A DNA stretch of 64,000 nt from RBG-16-66-20 sp964564865 (lineage in GTDB: Bacteria > Pseudomonadota > Gammaproteobacteria > Burkholderiales > SG8-39): positions 40,391-104,390 of the forward strand of contig CAZMDA010000002.1 in assembly GCA_964564865.1 (NCBI GenBank), written 5' to 3'. Within the stretch, counting starts at the first letter, position 1; each line of letters begins with the position of its first letter. Position numbers and translations under genes: made by a program. The notes under the pieces are model-generated. The model was not told the DNA's origin. It ran no database searches and saw only the letters and a list, made by a program, of their open reading frames with translations. Shown here piece after piece: positions 7,355 through 15,124 of the stretch.

Positions 7355-8497
7355 TCAGGCCGGGCGGATGCGCCGGCGCGCGAGCCAGCTGCCCGCCAGC
7401 AGCGCCGCGGCCATGGTCCAGAGCACCGGCCCCATGCCGAGGGCCGCGCCCACCGCGCCGAAGCCCAGCGGCATGACGGTCGAGCTGGCGTTGATCATGG
7501 TGGTGCGCACGCCCACCACCTCGCCCTGGCGCCCGGGCGGCGAGGCGGCGTAGAGCGCGGCCATGATCATGGGCTGCGCGCAGCCCAGCCCCAGGCCCAG
7601 CAGGAAGGAGGCCGCCATCAGCAGCGGCGCGGCCTTGGCCAGGGGAAACAGCGCATAGGCAAGGCCGGCGACCAGCAGGGCCGCGCAGATCACGCTCCAC
7701 TCGGTGAGGCGGCGCGCGACGACGGGCATCACCAGGCGCACGACGAAGGTCGCCAGCGCGAAGCTGCTCATGACGATGCCGATGGTGGAGGCCGACAGGC
7801 CGATGCTGTTGCCGTAGACCGGGATGACGAAGGTGTACAGGTCCCAGCCGGAGGCGAGCAGGGCGCTGAACAGGTACACCGGCAGCAGGCGCGGGTTGCG
7901 CAGCAGGTCGGCCAGGCGGTGCTGCGCCGTGTCGGCGCGCGGCGCTTGCGTCGCGGGCAGCAGGCTGCGCCGCCACAGCAGCAGCCCGGTGCCGATCGCC
8001 GGGGGCAGCGCGAGCAGCAGGAACGCGGCGCGCTCGCCGGCGTAGTCCAGCGCGAAGCCGGCCAGCAGCGGGCCCAGGGTGCCGCTGATGGCATAGCCCA
8101 GCGCGAACCAGCTGAAGTTCACCGGCCGCTGCGAGGCGTCGCCCAGCGAGCCGATGACGTGGTTGAGCGCGATGTGCTGCAGCATGAAGGCGGTGCCCAC
8201 CACCACGGCGGCGACGAACAGCGCCGGCAGCCCGTGCCAGGCGAAGGGCAGCAGCGTGCCGGCGGCGACCACGGCGCCCCCGATCGCGATCGGCCGGAAG
8301 GCGCCGACGCGGTCCACCAGGCGCCCGGCATAGACCGCCAGCAGCATCGGCACCACGGCATAGAGCGACATCAGCGCGCCGACGGTGAACGGCGTGGCGC
8401 CGTGGCCGAGGGCGGAGAGCGAGACGCTGATCCGCCCGCCGACGAAGCCGGCGTGGCTCAGCGCCGTCAGCAGGACGAAAAAGGCGAGCTGTCTCAC
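7355..8497 (-). CDS. MFS transporter
   Basis: This 380-residue inner-membrane protein has about twelve hydrophobic segments and the major-facilitator pattern. The cytoplasmic loop YAGRLVDRVG matches the GxLaDrxG motif after the second helix, and charged loops divide the two six-helix halves around residue 185. The substrate is unknown; the family includes drug and sugar exporters. The start is GTG 8497, which lies in the four-base loop of a 13-bp perfect hairpin at the end of htpX. The following codons (RQLAFF) form one arm and the T-run of that hairpin. Expression is therefore likely limited by the structure or by read-through from htpX. Confidence 0.85.
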   Translation of the reverse strand: MRQLAFFVLLTALSHAGFVGGRISVSLSALGHGATPFTVGALMSLYAVVPMLLAVYAGRLVDRVGAFRPIAIGGAVVAAGTLLPFAWHGLPALFVAAVVVGTAFMLQHIALNHVIGSLGDASQRPVNFSWFALGYAISGTLGPLLAGFALDYAGERAAFLLLALPPAIGTGLLLWRRSLLPATQAPRADTAQHRLADLLRNPRLLPVYLFSALLASGWDLYTFVIPVYGNSIGLSASTIGIVMSSFALATFVVRLVMPVVARRLTEWSVICAALLVAGLAYALFPLAKAAPLLMAASFLLGLGLGCAQPMIMAALYAASPPGRQGEVVGVRTTMINASSTVMPLGFGAVGAALGMGPVLWTMAAALLAGSWLARRRIRPA

Positions 8498-8510
8498 GAC
8501 AGCTCGCCTT
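8481..8510 (-). terminator. Hairpin terminator/attenuator containing the MFS start codon
   Basis: The 13-bp perfect inverted repeat AAGGCGAGCTGTC / GACAGCTCGCCTT has a four-base loop (8494-8497). On the minus strand it is followed by TTTTT counting the last stem bases, as for an intrinsic terminator of htpX. GTG 8497 of the MFS gene begins in the loop, and its only Shine-Dalgarno-like sequence (AAGGCGAG) is in the upstream arm. Confidence 0.75.
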
Positions 8511-8528
8511 CAGGGGACCGGCGTGGAC

Positions 8529-9419
8529 TCAGACTTGCCCGGGGACGCGGGCCTGGCGCGACTGCAGGGCCGCGATGCGCTCCTCGATCGGCGGGTGCGA
8601 GGCCAGCAGCGCCATCATGTCTCCGGCGTTGCTGATGCCCAGCGCCTGCATGGTCTGGGGCAGCGCGCCTGCCTGCAGCCCGCCCAGGCGCCGCAGCGCC
8701 GAGACCATCGGGCGCGGGCTGCCCAGGTAGTCCGCGGCGCCGGCGTCGGCGCGGAATTCGCGCTGGCGCGAGAACCAGGCCACGATCATCGAGGCCAGCA
8801 GGCCCAGCACGATCTGCGCCACGATCATGGTGGCGTAGTATCCGATGCCCAGGCCGCGGTCGTTCTTCAGGATCACGCGGTCGACGATGTAGCCGATGAC
8901 ACGCGAGAGGAAGAAGACGAAGGTGTTGACCACGCCCTGGATCAGCGTCAGCGTCACCATGTCGCCGTTGGCGACGTGCGCCACCTCGTGGCCCAGCACC
9001 GCCTCCACTTCCTCGCGGCTCATGGTCTGCACCAGGCCGGTGGACACCGCCACCAGCGAGTCGTTGCGGGAGAAGCCGGTGGCGAAGGCGTTGGGCTCGC
9101 CGTCGTAGACCGCGACCTCCGGCATGCCGATGCCGGCCTTCTGCGACAGCCGGCGCACGGTTTCGACCAGCCAGTACTCGGTGCTGCCCTCGCTGCCGTC
9201 GATGGTGCGCGCGCCGGTGGACCACTTGGCCATGGGCTTGGAGATCAGCAGCGAGATGAAGGCGCCGCCAAAGCCGAACAGCGCCGACAGCCCGAGCAGG
9301 GCGGCCAGGTTGAGCCCGTTCTCGGTCAGGATGCGATCCAGGCCCAGCACGCTGGCCGCGATGGACAGCACAACCATGATCGCGATGTTGGTGGCGATCA
9401 GCAGGAACACCCGCTTCAT
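8529..9419 (-). CDS. htpX: Membrane zinc protease HtpX
   Basis: HtpX is an inner-membrane M48 metalloprotease that degrades misfolded membrane proteins and belongs to the heat-shock response. At 296 residues it is full length. Two N-terminal membrane segments (residues about 5-28 and 34-56) precede the zinc motif HEVAH near residue 142. Two more membrane segments follow, and the third ligand lies in REFRADAGAADY. It has a strong AAGGAGA ribosome site before ATG 9419. A good sigma-32 promoter lies 86-114 bases upstream, in agreement with known heat-shock control of htpX in enteric bacteria. The MFS gene follows across a terminator hairpin. Confidence 0.95.
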   Translation of the reverse strand: MKRVFLLIATNIAIMVVLSIAASVLGLDRILTENGLNLAALLGLSALFGFGGAFISLLISKPMAKWSTGARTIDGSEGSTEYWLVETVRRLSQKAGIGMPEVAVYDGEPNAFATGFSRNDSLVAVSTGLVQTMSREEVEAVLGHEVAHVANGDMVTLTLIQGVVNTFVFFLSRVIGYIVDRVILKNDRGLGIGYYATMIVAQIVLGLLASMIVAWFSRQREFRADAGAADYLGSPRPMVSALRRLGGLQAGALPQTMQALGISNAGDMMALLASHPPIEERIAALQSRQARVPGQV

Positions 9420-9504
9420 TGCATCTCCTTGAAAGTAGGCCGCTTGTCCAACTGCCGTCCAGCTGCTTCAGGCGGCGCGAATCATACCTTAACCGGACGC
9501 CCGT

Positions 9505-9533
9505 TAGATGGGGGCTTGGCCTGCAAGTTCAAT
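9505..9533 (-). promoter_or_regulatory. Sigma-32 (RpoH) heat-shock promoter of htpX
   Basis: On the minus strand ATTGAAC (9533-9527), a 13-base spacer and CCCCATCTA (9513-9505) match the RpoH consensus CTTGAAA-N13-CCCCATNTA closely. The predicted transcript starts near 9498 and leaves a leader of about 80 bases before htpX. The -35 element overlaps the stop codon of the upstream GMC gene. Confidence 0.8.
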
Positions 9534-11100
9534 CACCTGAGCGCAGGAACCCGGCGCCCCGCTCGGCGATGACGTAGGTGGGGGCGTTCGTGTTCCCGGA
9601 CGTGATCCGGGGCATCACCGAGGCGTCCATGACCCGCAGCCCGGCCACCCCCCGCACCCGCAGGCGGTCGTCCACCACCGCGTCGGCGTCGTTTCCCACG
9701 TTCCCCATCCGGCAGGTGCCCACCGGATGGAAGATGGTGGTGCCCAGCTCCCCGGCGGCGCGCGCCAGGTCCTCGTCCGACTGGATCGCCGGCCCGGGGC
9801 GGAACTCCTCCGGCTGGCACTTCACCAGCGCCTTCGCCGCCATGATGCGGCGGGTGAAGCGCATCCCGTCCACCGCCACCTGGCGGTCCTCCGGCGTGGA
9901 GAGGTAATTCAGCCGCACCTCCGGGTAGGCGGCCGGGTCCGGGGACTTGATCCGGACATGGCCGCGGGAGGTCGGCCGCAGGTTGCACACGCTGGGCGTG
10001 ATGGCCGGGAACGGGTGCAGGGGATCGCCGAACTTGTCCAGCGACAGCGGCTGCACATGCCACTCGATGTTGGGCGTGGGCTGCGACGGATCGCTCTTCG
10101 CGAACGCGCCCGCCTGCGACGGCGGCATGGTGAGCGGGCCGGTACGGAACAGCAGGTACTCCAGGCCCATCTTCGCCTTGCCGACGAGGCTGTTGGCCAT
10201 CTCGTTCAAGGTGCGCACGTTCCAGACCTTGTACTGCATGCGGATCTGCAGGTGGTCGTGCAAATTTCCGCCCACGCCGGGCGAATCGTGCACGACCGGT
10301 ATGCCCAGCGATTGCAGATGCGCACCCGGCCCGATTCCCGACAACTGGAGAATCTGGGGTGACCCGATCGCGCCGGCGGCGAGCACCACCTCCCGCTTCG
10401 CCGCCACGCAATGCTCGCCGCCGGCGCGAAACTCGACGCCGGTCGCGCGACCGCCTTCAATCCGGACCTTCGACACCAGCGCACCGGTGATGACCTTCAG
10501 GTTGGGGCGATGCAAGGCCGGCCGCAGGAACGCATCCGCCGCGCTCCAGCGCCGCCCGCTCTTCTGGCTCATCTGGAAATAGGCGCAGCCGAAGTTGTCG
10601 CCGTGGTTGAATTCCCTGATCGGCGGGATGCCGCACTCGGCCGCGGCCTCGCGCCAGGCGTCGATGACGTCCCAGCGCACGCGCGGGTCCTCGATGTAGA
10701 GGTCCTGCTCCACGCGCCTGAACACCGGCAGCACTTCGTCCCAGGACCAGCCGCGGTTGCCCAGGCTCGCCCAATGATCCCAGTCCTCCTTCTGGCCGCG
10801 CATGTGGATCATGGCGTTGATGGAGGAGCACCCGCCCAGCACCTTGCCGCGGGCGTAGTGGATGGAGCGGCCCGCGAGGTGCTCGTCGGGCTCGGTCTTG
10901 TAGCACCAGTCGGTGCGCGGGTTGGCGATGGTGTACAGGTACCCGACCGGGACCTTGATCCAGAACCAGTCGTCCTGGCCGCCGGCTTCCAGCAGCAGCA
11001 CCGTGGTATCCGGGTCGGCGGAGAGTCGATTGGCAAGCAGGCACCCGGCGCTGCCGGCGCCGACGATGACGTAGTCGTACTTATCGGGTAGCACAGTCAC
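9529..11100 (-). CDS. GMC-family FAD oxidoreductase
   Basis: This 523-residue flavoprotein belongs to the glucose-methanol-choline family, like choline and alcohol dehydrogenases. The FAD dinucleotide motif is VGAGSAGC near residue 13. Next come the family signatures HYARGKVLGGCSSINAM and GAIGSPQILQLSGIGP. The C-terminal active site has the catalytic histidine in IFHPVGTCRMG and the partner asparagine in SGNTNAPT. The substrate is an alcohol of unknown identity. GTG 11100 overlaps the antitoxin stop (GTGA); GTG 11094 is an alternative. Its coupling to an orphan antitoxin is odd, because a PIN toxin would normally occupy this position. Confidence 0.9.
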   Translation of the reverse strand: MTVLPDKYDYVIVGAGSAGCLLANRLSADPDTTVLLLEAGGQDDWFWIKVPVGYLYTIANPRTDWCYKTEPDEHLAGRSIHYARGKVLGGCSSINAMIHMRGQKEDWDHWASLGNRGWSWDEVLPVFRRVEQDLYIEDPRVRWDVIDAWREAAAECGIPPIREFNHGDNFGCAYFQMSQKSGRRWSAADAFLRPALHRPNLKVITGALVSKVRIEGGRATGVEFRAGGEHCVAAKREVVLAAGAIGSPQILQLSGIGPGAHLQSLGIPVVHDSPGVGGNLHDHLQIRMQYKVWNVRTLNEMANSLVGKAKMGLEYLLFRTGPLTMPPSQAGAFAKSDPSQPTPNIEWHVQPLSLDKFGDPLHPFPAITPSVCNLRPTSRGHVRIKSPDPAAYPEVRLNYLSTPEDRQVAVDGMRFTRRIMAAKALVKCQPEEFRPGPAIQSDEDLARAAGELGTTIFHPVGTCRMGNVGNDADAVVDDRLRVRGVAGLRVMDASVMPRITSGNTNAPTYVIAERGAGFLRSGD

Positions 11101-11372
11101 TTCAATCCAATTGATTCTGTCTCTTTAGCGGTCCGGCAATCGGCGTTCGCGCTGGACGTGCGGGATGGAATCTCCAAATTCAATCCGCCAAACGGTTGGA
11201 ATCTCTTGCGAATCGCGTCACCAAGGCTCCTCGCCTTATAGTCGCGATCCGCAAGCGCGCATCCAATGATGGCGCTAGCTTCTTCTTGAACTGAGCGGTT
11301 GTGTACAGCGGCCTGCATGCGGAGGCGGGACAGGAGCGCCGAGTCAAGGTTGCGTATGGTCAATCTGCTCAT
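11097..11372 (-). CDS. Orphan FitA/VapB-like ribbon-helix-helix antitoxin
   Basis: The 91-residue protein opens with a ribbon-helix-helix DNA-binding segment (SRLTIRNLDSALLSRLRMQAA, then SVQEEASAII), as in FitA-type antitoxins. The middle part LGDAIRKRFQPFGGLNLEIPSR matches the usual FitA linker. The last 20 residues no longer resemble the toxin-binding tail. In FitAB/VapBC modules a PIN-domain RNase follows immediately; here a GMC oxidoreductase overlaps the stop and no PIN gene is seen on either side. The local sequence is visibly less GC-rich than the rest of the window, suggesting recent arrival. It may be a domesticated regulator or a decaying remnant. Confidence 0.75.
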   Translation of the reverse strand: MSRLTIRNLDSALLSRLRMQAAVHNRSVQEEASAIIGCALADRDYKARSLGDAIRKRFQPFGGLNLEIPSRTSSANADCRTAKETESIGLK

Positions 11373-11452
11373 CTACCGGCCTCAGATTCGGTCAGTTGGT
11401 ATTGTATTAAAGCTGGGTCCAACGTGCGGTGATTGCGATGAGCAACATGCTC

Positions 11453-11458
11453 TAAACT
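11453..11458 (+). promoter_or_regulatory. -10 box of the ROK kinase gene (leaderless)
   Basis: TAAACT is separated by exactly six bases (CGTCGT) from ATG 11465, the same box and spacing as at 27936-27948. The 92-base divergent region it lies in is comparatively AT-rich and must also hold the antitoxin promoter. Confidence 0.45.
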
Positions 11459-11464
11459 CGTCGT

Positions 11465-12289
11465 ATGCGCATCGGGGTTGATTTGGGAGGAACGAAGATT
11501 GAGCTGCTCGCGCTGGATGTCGCGGGCCGGGAATCCTTCCGCAAGCGCATCCCGACTCCGCAAGGCGACTACGCGGCGACCGTCGATGCCATCGCGGCGC
11601 TGGTTTGGGAAGCGCAGTCGGCGCTGGGCGAGGTCGCCACGGTCGGCATTTGCACACCCGGTGCGCTGTCGTCAGTGACCGGTCGCATCAAGAACGCGAA
11701 CTCGACCTGCCTCAACGGCCAGCCGCTGAAGGAAGACCTCGAGTCCGTGCTGGGCCAGCAGGTCCGCCTCGCCAACGACGCCAACTGCTTCGCCCTGTCC
11801 GAAGCCGTGGACGGGGCCGGGCAGGGCGCCCGGGTGGTGTTCGGCGTCATCCTGGGCACCGGTGTGGGCGGCGGGATCGTGGTGGACGGCATGGTCCTCA
11901 CCGGCCCCAACGCCATCGCCGGCGAATGGGGCCACAACCCGTTGCCCGGCCCGCGTAAGGAAGACCTGCCCCTGCGCGACTGCTACTGCGGCAGGCAGGG
12001 TTGCATCGAAACCTACCTGTCCGGTCCGGCCCTGCAGGCCGATCCGGACATGGACCGGTACGAGGCGCGCCTTGCCCGGTCGCTCGCCGGCGTGATCAAT
12101 GTCCTCGATCCGGACGTCATCGTCCTGGGCGGGGGAATATCGGGCATCAGGCGGCTGTATGCGAACGTACCGGCGCTGTGGACGGCGCACGTGTTCTCGG
12201 ACCGGGTGGCGACGCGCTTGCTGCCGCCGGTGCACGGGGACGCGAGCGGGGTGCGCGGGGCGGCGTGGTTGTGGGGAGCGCAGGAATAA
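11465..12289 (+). CDS. ROK-family sugar kinase (fructokinase-like), internally shortened
   Basis: This 274-residue protein follows the E. coli Mak fructokinase pattern. It has the phosphate loop GVDLGGTKIE, the catalytic region ANDANCFALSEA, GVILGTGVGGGIV, the ROK zinc site (GHNPLP ... CYCGRQGCIETYLSG) and the C-terminal GDASGVRGAAWLW. Mak is about 302 residues. Compared with it, roughly 28 residues between ETYLSG and RYEARLARSLAG are missing and only ALQADPDMD remains. The deleted part is a helical segment of the C-terminal lobe, so the protein may be inactive or altered; the reading frame is intact. Activity would be ATP-dependent phosphorylation of fructose or a related hexose. TAAACT six bases before ATG suggests a leaderless message. 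Confidence 0.85.
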   Translation: MRIGVDLGGTKIELLALDVAGRESFRKRIPTPQGDYAATVDAIAALVWEAQSALGEVATVGICTPGALSSVTGRIKNANSTCLNGQPLKEDLESVLGQQVRLANDANCFALSEAVDGAGQGARVVFGVILGTGVGGGIVVDGMVLTGPNAIAGEWGHNPLPGPRKEDLPLRDCYCGRQGCIETYLSGPALQADPDMDRYEARLARSLAGVINVLDPDVIVLGGGISGIRRLYANVPALWTAHVFSDRVATRLLPPVHGDASGVRGAAWLWGAQE

Positions 12290-12305
12290 AAAGGGGGAGG
12301 GAAGG

Positions 12306-13091
12306 ATGAAAGCGTACAAGGCAATCGTGATCTCGATCGGCGCGCTGGCCTTTGGCACGGCGAGCGCTGGCCCGGAGAAGATCAAGTTCCCGTCGGACTA
12401 CCTGAAGGGCACGCTGTACGCCACGGTGGACCGGCCCGACACCAAGCAGTACCGCGAGCTCTACGCCTCGCCCGGCGTGGTGGAGTCCGTGCGCGCCGGG
12501 AAAGGCGTGCCCTACGGCGCGGTGCTGACCCTCGTCCAATGGAGCGTGCACCAGGACGCCCAGGGCAACCCGATCAAGGACGGCAACGGCCGCTTCATCA
12601 AGAAGGACATCCTGGCGCACACCGTGATGCAGAAGGAGAAGGGCTGGGGCGCGGAATACCCGGACAGCCTGCGCAACGGCGAGTGGGAGTACTCGGTGTT
12701 CAACCGCCAGGGAGACTTCAATCCCAAGGCCAACTTCAAGGCCTGCTTCGAGTGCCACAAGCCGCACGCCAGCATGGACTACGTGACCTCGCTGGCGAAG
12801 CTGGCGGGGAAGTTCCCGGACGCGAGCGCCGTGGCGAAGGCGCCCAAGGGCGACGTCAGCATCGTCGGCTTCCTGTTCAACCCGGCGAAGATCGTGGCGG
12901 CCGTGGGCAAGCCCCTCAGGTTCCTCAACACCGACGATTCGCCGCACTTCATCGTGGTGCAGGGCTCGGGGCAGAAGTCCGAGGTGATCCTGCGCGGCCA
13001 GTCCACCACCATGACCTTCGACAAGGCGGGTGCCTTCAACTACATCTGCGGGCTGCACCCGTCGATGAAGGGCACCATCGAAGTCAAATAG
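12306..13091 (+). CDS. Cytochrome P460-cupredoxin fusion protein
   Basis: This exported 261-residue protein has a signal peptide (residues 1 to about 22), then a cytochrome P460-like domain. Its haem c motif CFECH is at residues 147-151. A C-terminal cupredoxin domain (about 172-261) carries a complete type-1 copper set: His214 in SPHF, Cys248, His251 and Met254 in CGLHPSM. P460 proteins oxidise hydroxylamine or bind NO, and cupredoxins carry electrons. The fusion suggests a periplasmic redox enzyme with its own electron acceptor. This is inference from domains. A GGAGGGAAGG ribosome site precedes ATG 12306. The stop overlaps the start of the DUF3047 gene by one base, so the two are probably made together. 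Confidence 0.85.
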   Translation: MKAYKAIVISIGALAFGTASAGPEKIKFPSDYLKGTLYATVDRPDTKQYRELYASPGVVESVRAGKGVPYGAVLTLVQWSVHQDAQGNPIKDGNGRFIKKDILAHTVMQKEKGWGAEYPDSLRNGEWEYSVFNRQGDFNPKANFKACFECHKPHASMDYVTSLAKLAGKFPDASAVAKAPKGDVSIVGFLFNPAKIVAAVGKPLRFLNTDDSPHFIVVQGSGQKSEVILRGQSTTMTFDKAGAFNYICGLHPSMKGTIEVK

Positions 13092-13819
13092 TGGTCTCGC
13101 GGCGGTCGGTCCTGGCCCTGTGCGCCGCCACGCTGCTGCCGCGCGTCGCGCGGGCGCACGCCGTCGCCGCGCTGCCATTCTCGTCGCTTGCGCCCGGCGC
13201 AGCGCTGCCCGCCTGGCTGGAGTCGGTCACGTTCGGCGGCAATGCGAAGCCCAACCAGTTCGCGCTGGTGGCCGACGGTGGGCGCACGGTGCTGCAGGTG
13301 CGCTCCGACGCGTCCGCCTCAGGCCTCGCGCGCAAGCTGCGCGTCGATCCCGGAACGCAGCCGCTGCTCGCCTGGCGCTGGAAGGCGAGCCGGCTGGTCG
13401 AGAAGGGGCGGCTGGACGCGAAGGAGGGCGACGACTTCGCGCTGCGACTCTATGTCACGTTCGACCTGGATCCCGCCACGCTGCCCTTCGGCGACCGGAT
13501 GAAGCTGTCGCTGGCGCGCGGCATCTGGGGCGACCACCTGCCGATCGCGGCGTTGTGCTACGTCTGGGATGCGGTCGCCGCGCCAGGCACGATCGCGCCC
13601 AATGCCTACACCGACCGCGTGCGCATGGTGGTCGTGGACAGCGGGCCGGCGCAGCTGGGCCGCTGGGTGGCGAGGGAACGCGACGTGGCGGCGGATTTCC
13701 GCGCCGCGTTCGGGCAGCCGGCCCCGGCGGTGACCAGCGTGATCGTCTCGGCGGACACCGACAACACCGGCGAGCGCGCCGAGTCCTGGTTCGGCGACGT
13801 CGCCTTCAACGCGCGCTGA
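13091..13819 (+). CDS. Exported DUF3047 protein
   Basis: This 242-residue protein has a twin-arginine-like signal (SRRSVLALCAATLLPRVARA) and a DUF3047 domain. Typical segments are ARKLRVDPGT, LAWRWKASRLV, DDFALRLYVTFD, ALCYVWD and the C-terminal VIVSADTDNTGERAESWFGD. Its function is unknown. GTG 13091 is used because the P460 gene's TAG ends on its first base (TAGTG), which implies translational coupling. A redox-related periplasmic role is plausible from this pairing and from the Tat-like signal. Its 3' end overlaps the convergent hydrolase-like gene by 14 bases. Confidence 0.8.
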   Translation: MVSRRSVLALCAATLLPRVARAHAVAALPFSSLAPGAALPAWLESVTFGGNAKPNQFALVADGGRTVLQVRSDASASGLARKLRVDPGTQPLLAWRWKASRLVEKGRLDAKEGDDFALRLYVTFDLDPATLPFGDRMKLSLARGIWGDHLPIAALCYVWDAVAAPGTIAPNAYTDRVRMVVVDSGPAQLGRWVARERDVAADFRAAFGQPAPAVTSVIVSADTDNTGERAESWFGDVAFNAR

Positions 13820-14561
13820 TCGCTTCCAGGAACGCGGCCACTTCCTGCAGCACCACCTTTTCGCCGCCGGCGAGGAACGGGCCGCCGTCGGGTACCGAGA
13901 GCTGCTTCGAACCGGGCAGCGCACGCAGGATCTCCGCGCGATCCCGCGCCGGGCCGCGGATGCCGCGGTAGTCCCGCGCGCCGTAGAGGTCGAGCACCGG
14001 GAAGGCGGCGCCCGCGACGCCGTCGAACACGCCATAGAAGGACAGCGCGACCCAGCCCGAGACCGGCGCCTGGCGGTTGGCGCGCAGGTACTCGTGCGCC
14101 ATCCCGGCGCCCATGGCGTGCGAGACGATGGCGACGCGCCTGGCGCCCTTTTCCTGCAGGAACCTCATCCCGGCCTCGATGCGCCGCGCGGCTTCCGGGT
14201 ACAGCGCGCGGTAGGCCGCGCCGTCGTCGACTTCCGCGGGCAGCACCGGCATCTGCAGCGACAGGGTCGTGTAGCCCCGGTCGGCGAGGTGCACGCGCAA
14301 TTCGCCGGTGAGGCCGTGATCCGGGTGCAGCCCGGGGCCGTGGGCGAGGATCACCGCGCCGCGGGCGGGCTCGGCCTTCGTGTACAGGGCGAGGAAGCGG
14401 CCGTCGGCCGTCTGGAGCTGGACCGCGTCGCCGACCACGAGGCTGGGCAGGACCTGGTCCGCCCAGCGCTTCTCGCGCGCCGCGTCGGAACGCGATTGCG
14501 CGAGCGCCGTGGCGCCGCACAGCGCGAGGGCGAGGAAAACGGCCGCGGCGCGCAGGTTCAT
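13806..14561 (-). CDS. Exported DUF3530-like alpha/beta-hydrolase fold protein without Ser nucleophile
   Basis: This 251-residue protein has a cleavable signal peptide (MNLRAAAVFLALALCGATALA). The alpha/beta hydrolase fold shows AVILAHGPGLHPDH, YTTLSLQMPVL and a nucleophile elbow reading VSHAMGAG where active enzymes have G-x-S-x-G. The usual serine position is alanine, as in many DUF3530 proteins, so classical esterase activity is unlikely. It is the last gene of the methyltransferase/ATP-grasp/YHS cassette, and its ATG overlaps the YHS gene stop (ATGA). The function is unknown. Confidence 0.75.
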   Translation of the reverse strand: MNLRAAAVFLALALCGATALAQSRSDAAREKRWADQVLPSLVVGDAVQLQTADGRFLALYTKAEPARGAVILAHGPGLHPDHGLTGELRVHLADRGYTTLSLQMPVLPAEVDDGAAYRALYPEAARRIEAGMRFLQEKGARRVAIVSHAMGAGMAHEYLRANRQAPVSGWVALSFYGVFDGVAGAAFPVLDLYGARDYRGIRGPARDRAEILRALPGSKQLSVPDGGPFLAGGEKVVLQEVAAFLEAISAR

Positions 14562-15124
14562 TTCGGCGCCGGCGCCCCGGGCGGCAGCCGGCCGTGGCGC
14601 CTCAGGTGCTCGGCATCGAGCTGCGCGTCGGTCTTGTAGTGCGGCACCTTGAATGCCAGGCGCTTGAAGTTCTGCCAGCGGTAGGGGACGTCCTTCGTCT
14701 CCTTCTCCCAGTACTCGTCGCCCAGCCTGATGTTGGCGTCCGCGTCCAGCAGCCAGTTGGCCTTGCTGCGCTCGCTGCCGAACAGGTAGAGGCGCCCCTT
14801 GTAGACGAGATACACGTCGGCGTGGATCGCCGCCTTGAGCGCGTAATGCACGCCGCTGGCGCAGAAGCCGGCCCAGGCGGGGGCGTACTTCTTCGGGTCG
14901 GCGTCGAACAGGCGCTTGTTCCCGGCGCTGGCGAAGCGGTAGGTGTCGCCGTCGAACACCGACTTCAGCGCCGGGTCGCCCTTCAGCGGCGCGGGCGCGG
15001 TGAAGTACGACACCGGGTCGTTGCCGCGCAGCATCAGGCGCTCGTCATCGCCGTCCTTCACGGTGTTGTGCACGGTGCCGCAGCCCGCGAGCAGCGCGGC
15101 GAGGAGGAGCAGGAGGATTCTCAT
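14558..15124 (-). CDS. YHS-domain lipoprotein
   Basis: This 188-residue protein has a lipoprotein signal (MRILLLLLAALLAGCG, acylated Cys at about 15). It contains a YHS-type domain: NDPVSYFT, VFDGDTYRFASAGNKRLFDADPKKYAP and WAGFCASGV. It is probably anchored to a membrane on the periplasmic side. YHS domains are thought to bind metals. The gene overlaps the ATP-grasp gene upstream and the DUF3530 gene downstream by 4 bases each. Its role in the cassette is unknown. Confidence 0.8.
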   Translation of the reverse strand: MRILLLLLAALLAGCGTVHNTVKDGDDERLMLRGNDPVSYFTAPAPLKGDPALKSVFDGDTYRFASAGNKRLFDADPKKYAPAWAGFCASGVHYALKAAIHADVYLVYKGRLYLFGSERSKANWLLDADANIRLGDEYWEKETKDVPYRWQNFKRLAFKVPHYKTDAQLDAEHLRRHGRLPPGAPAPK

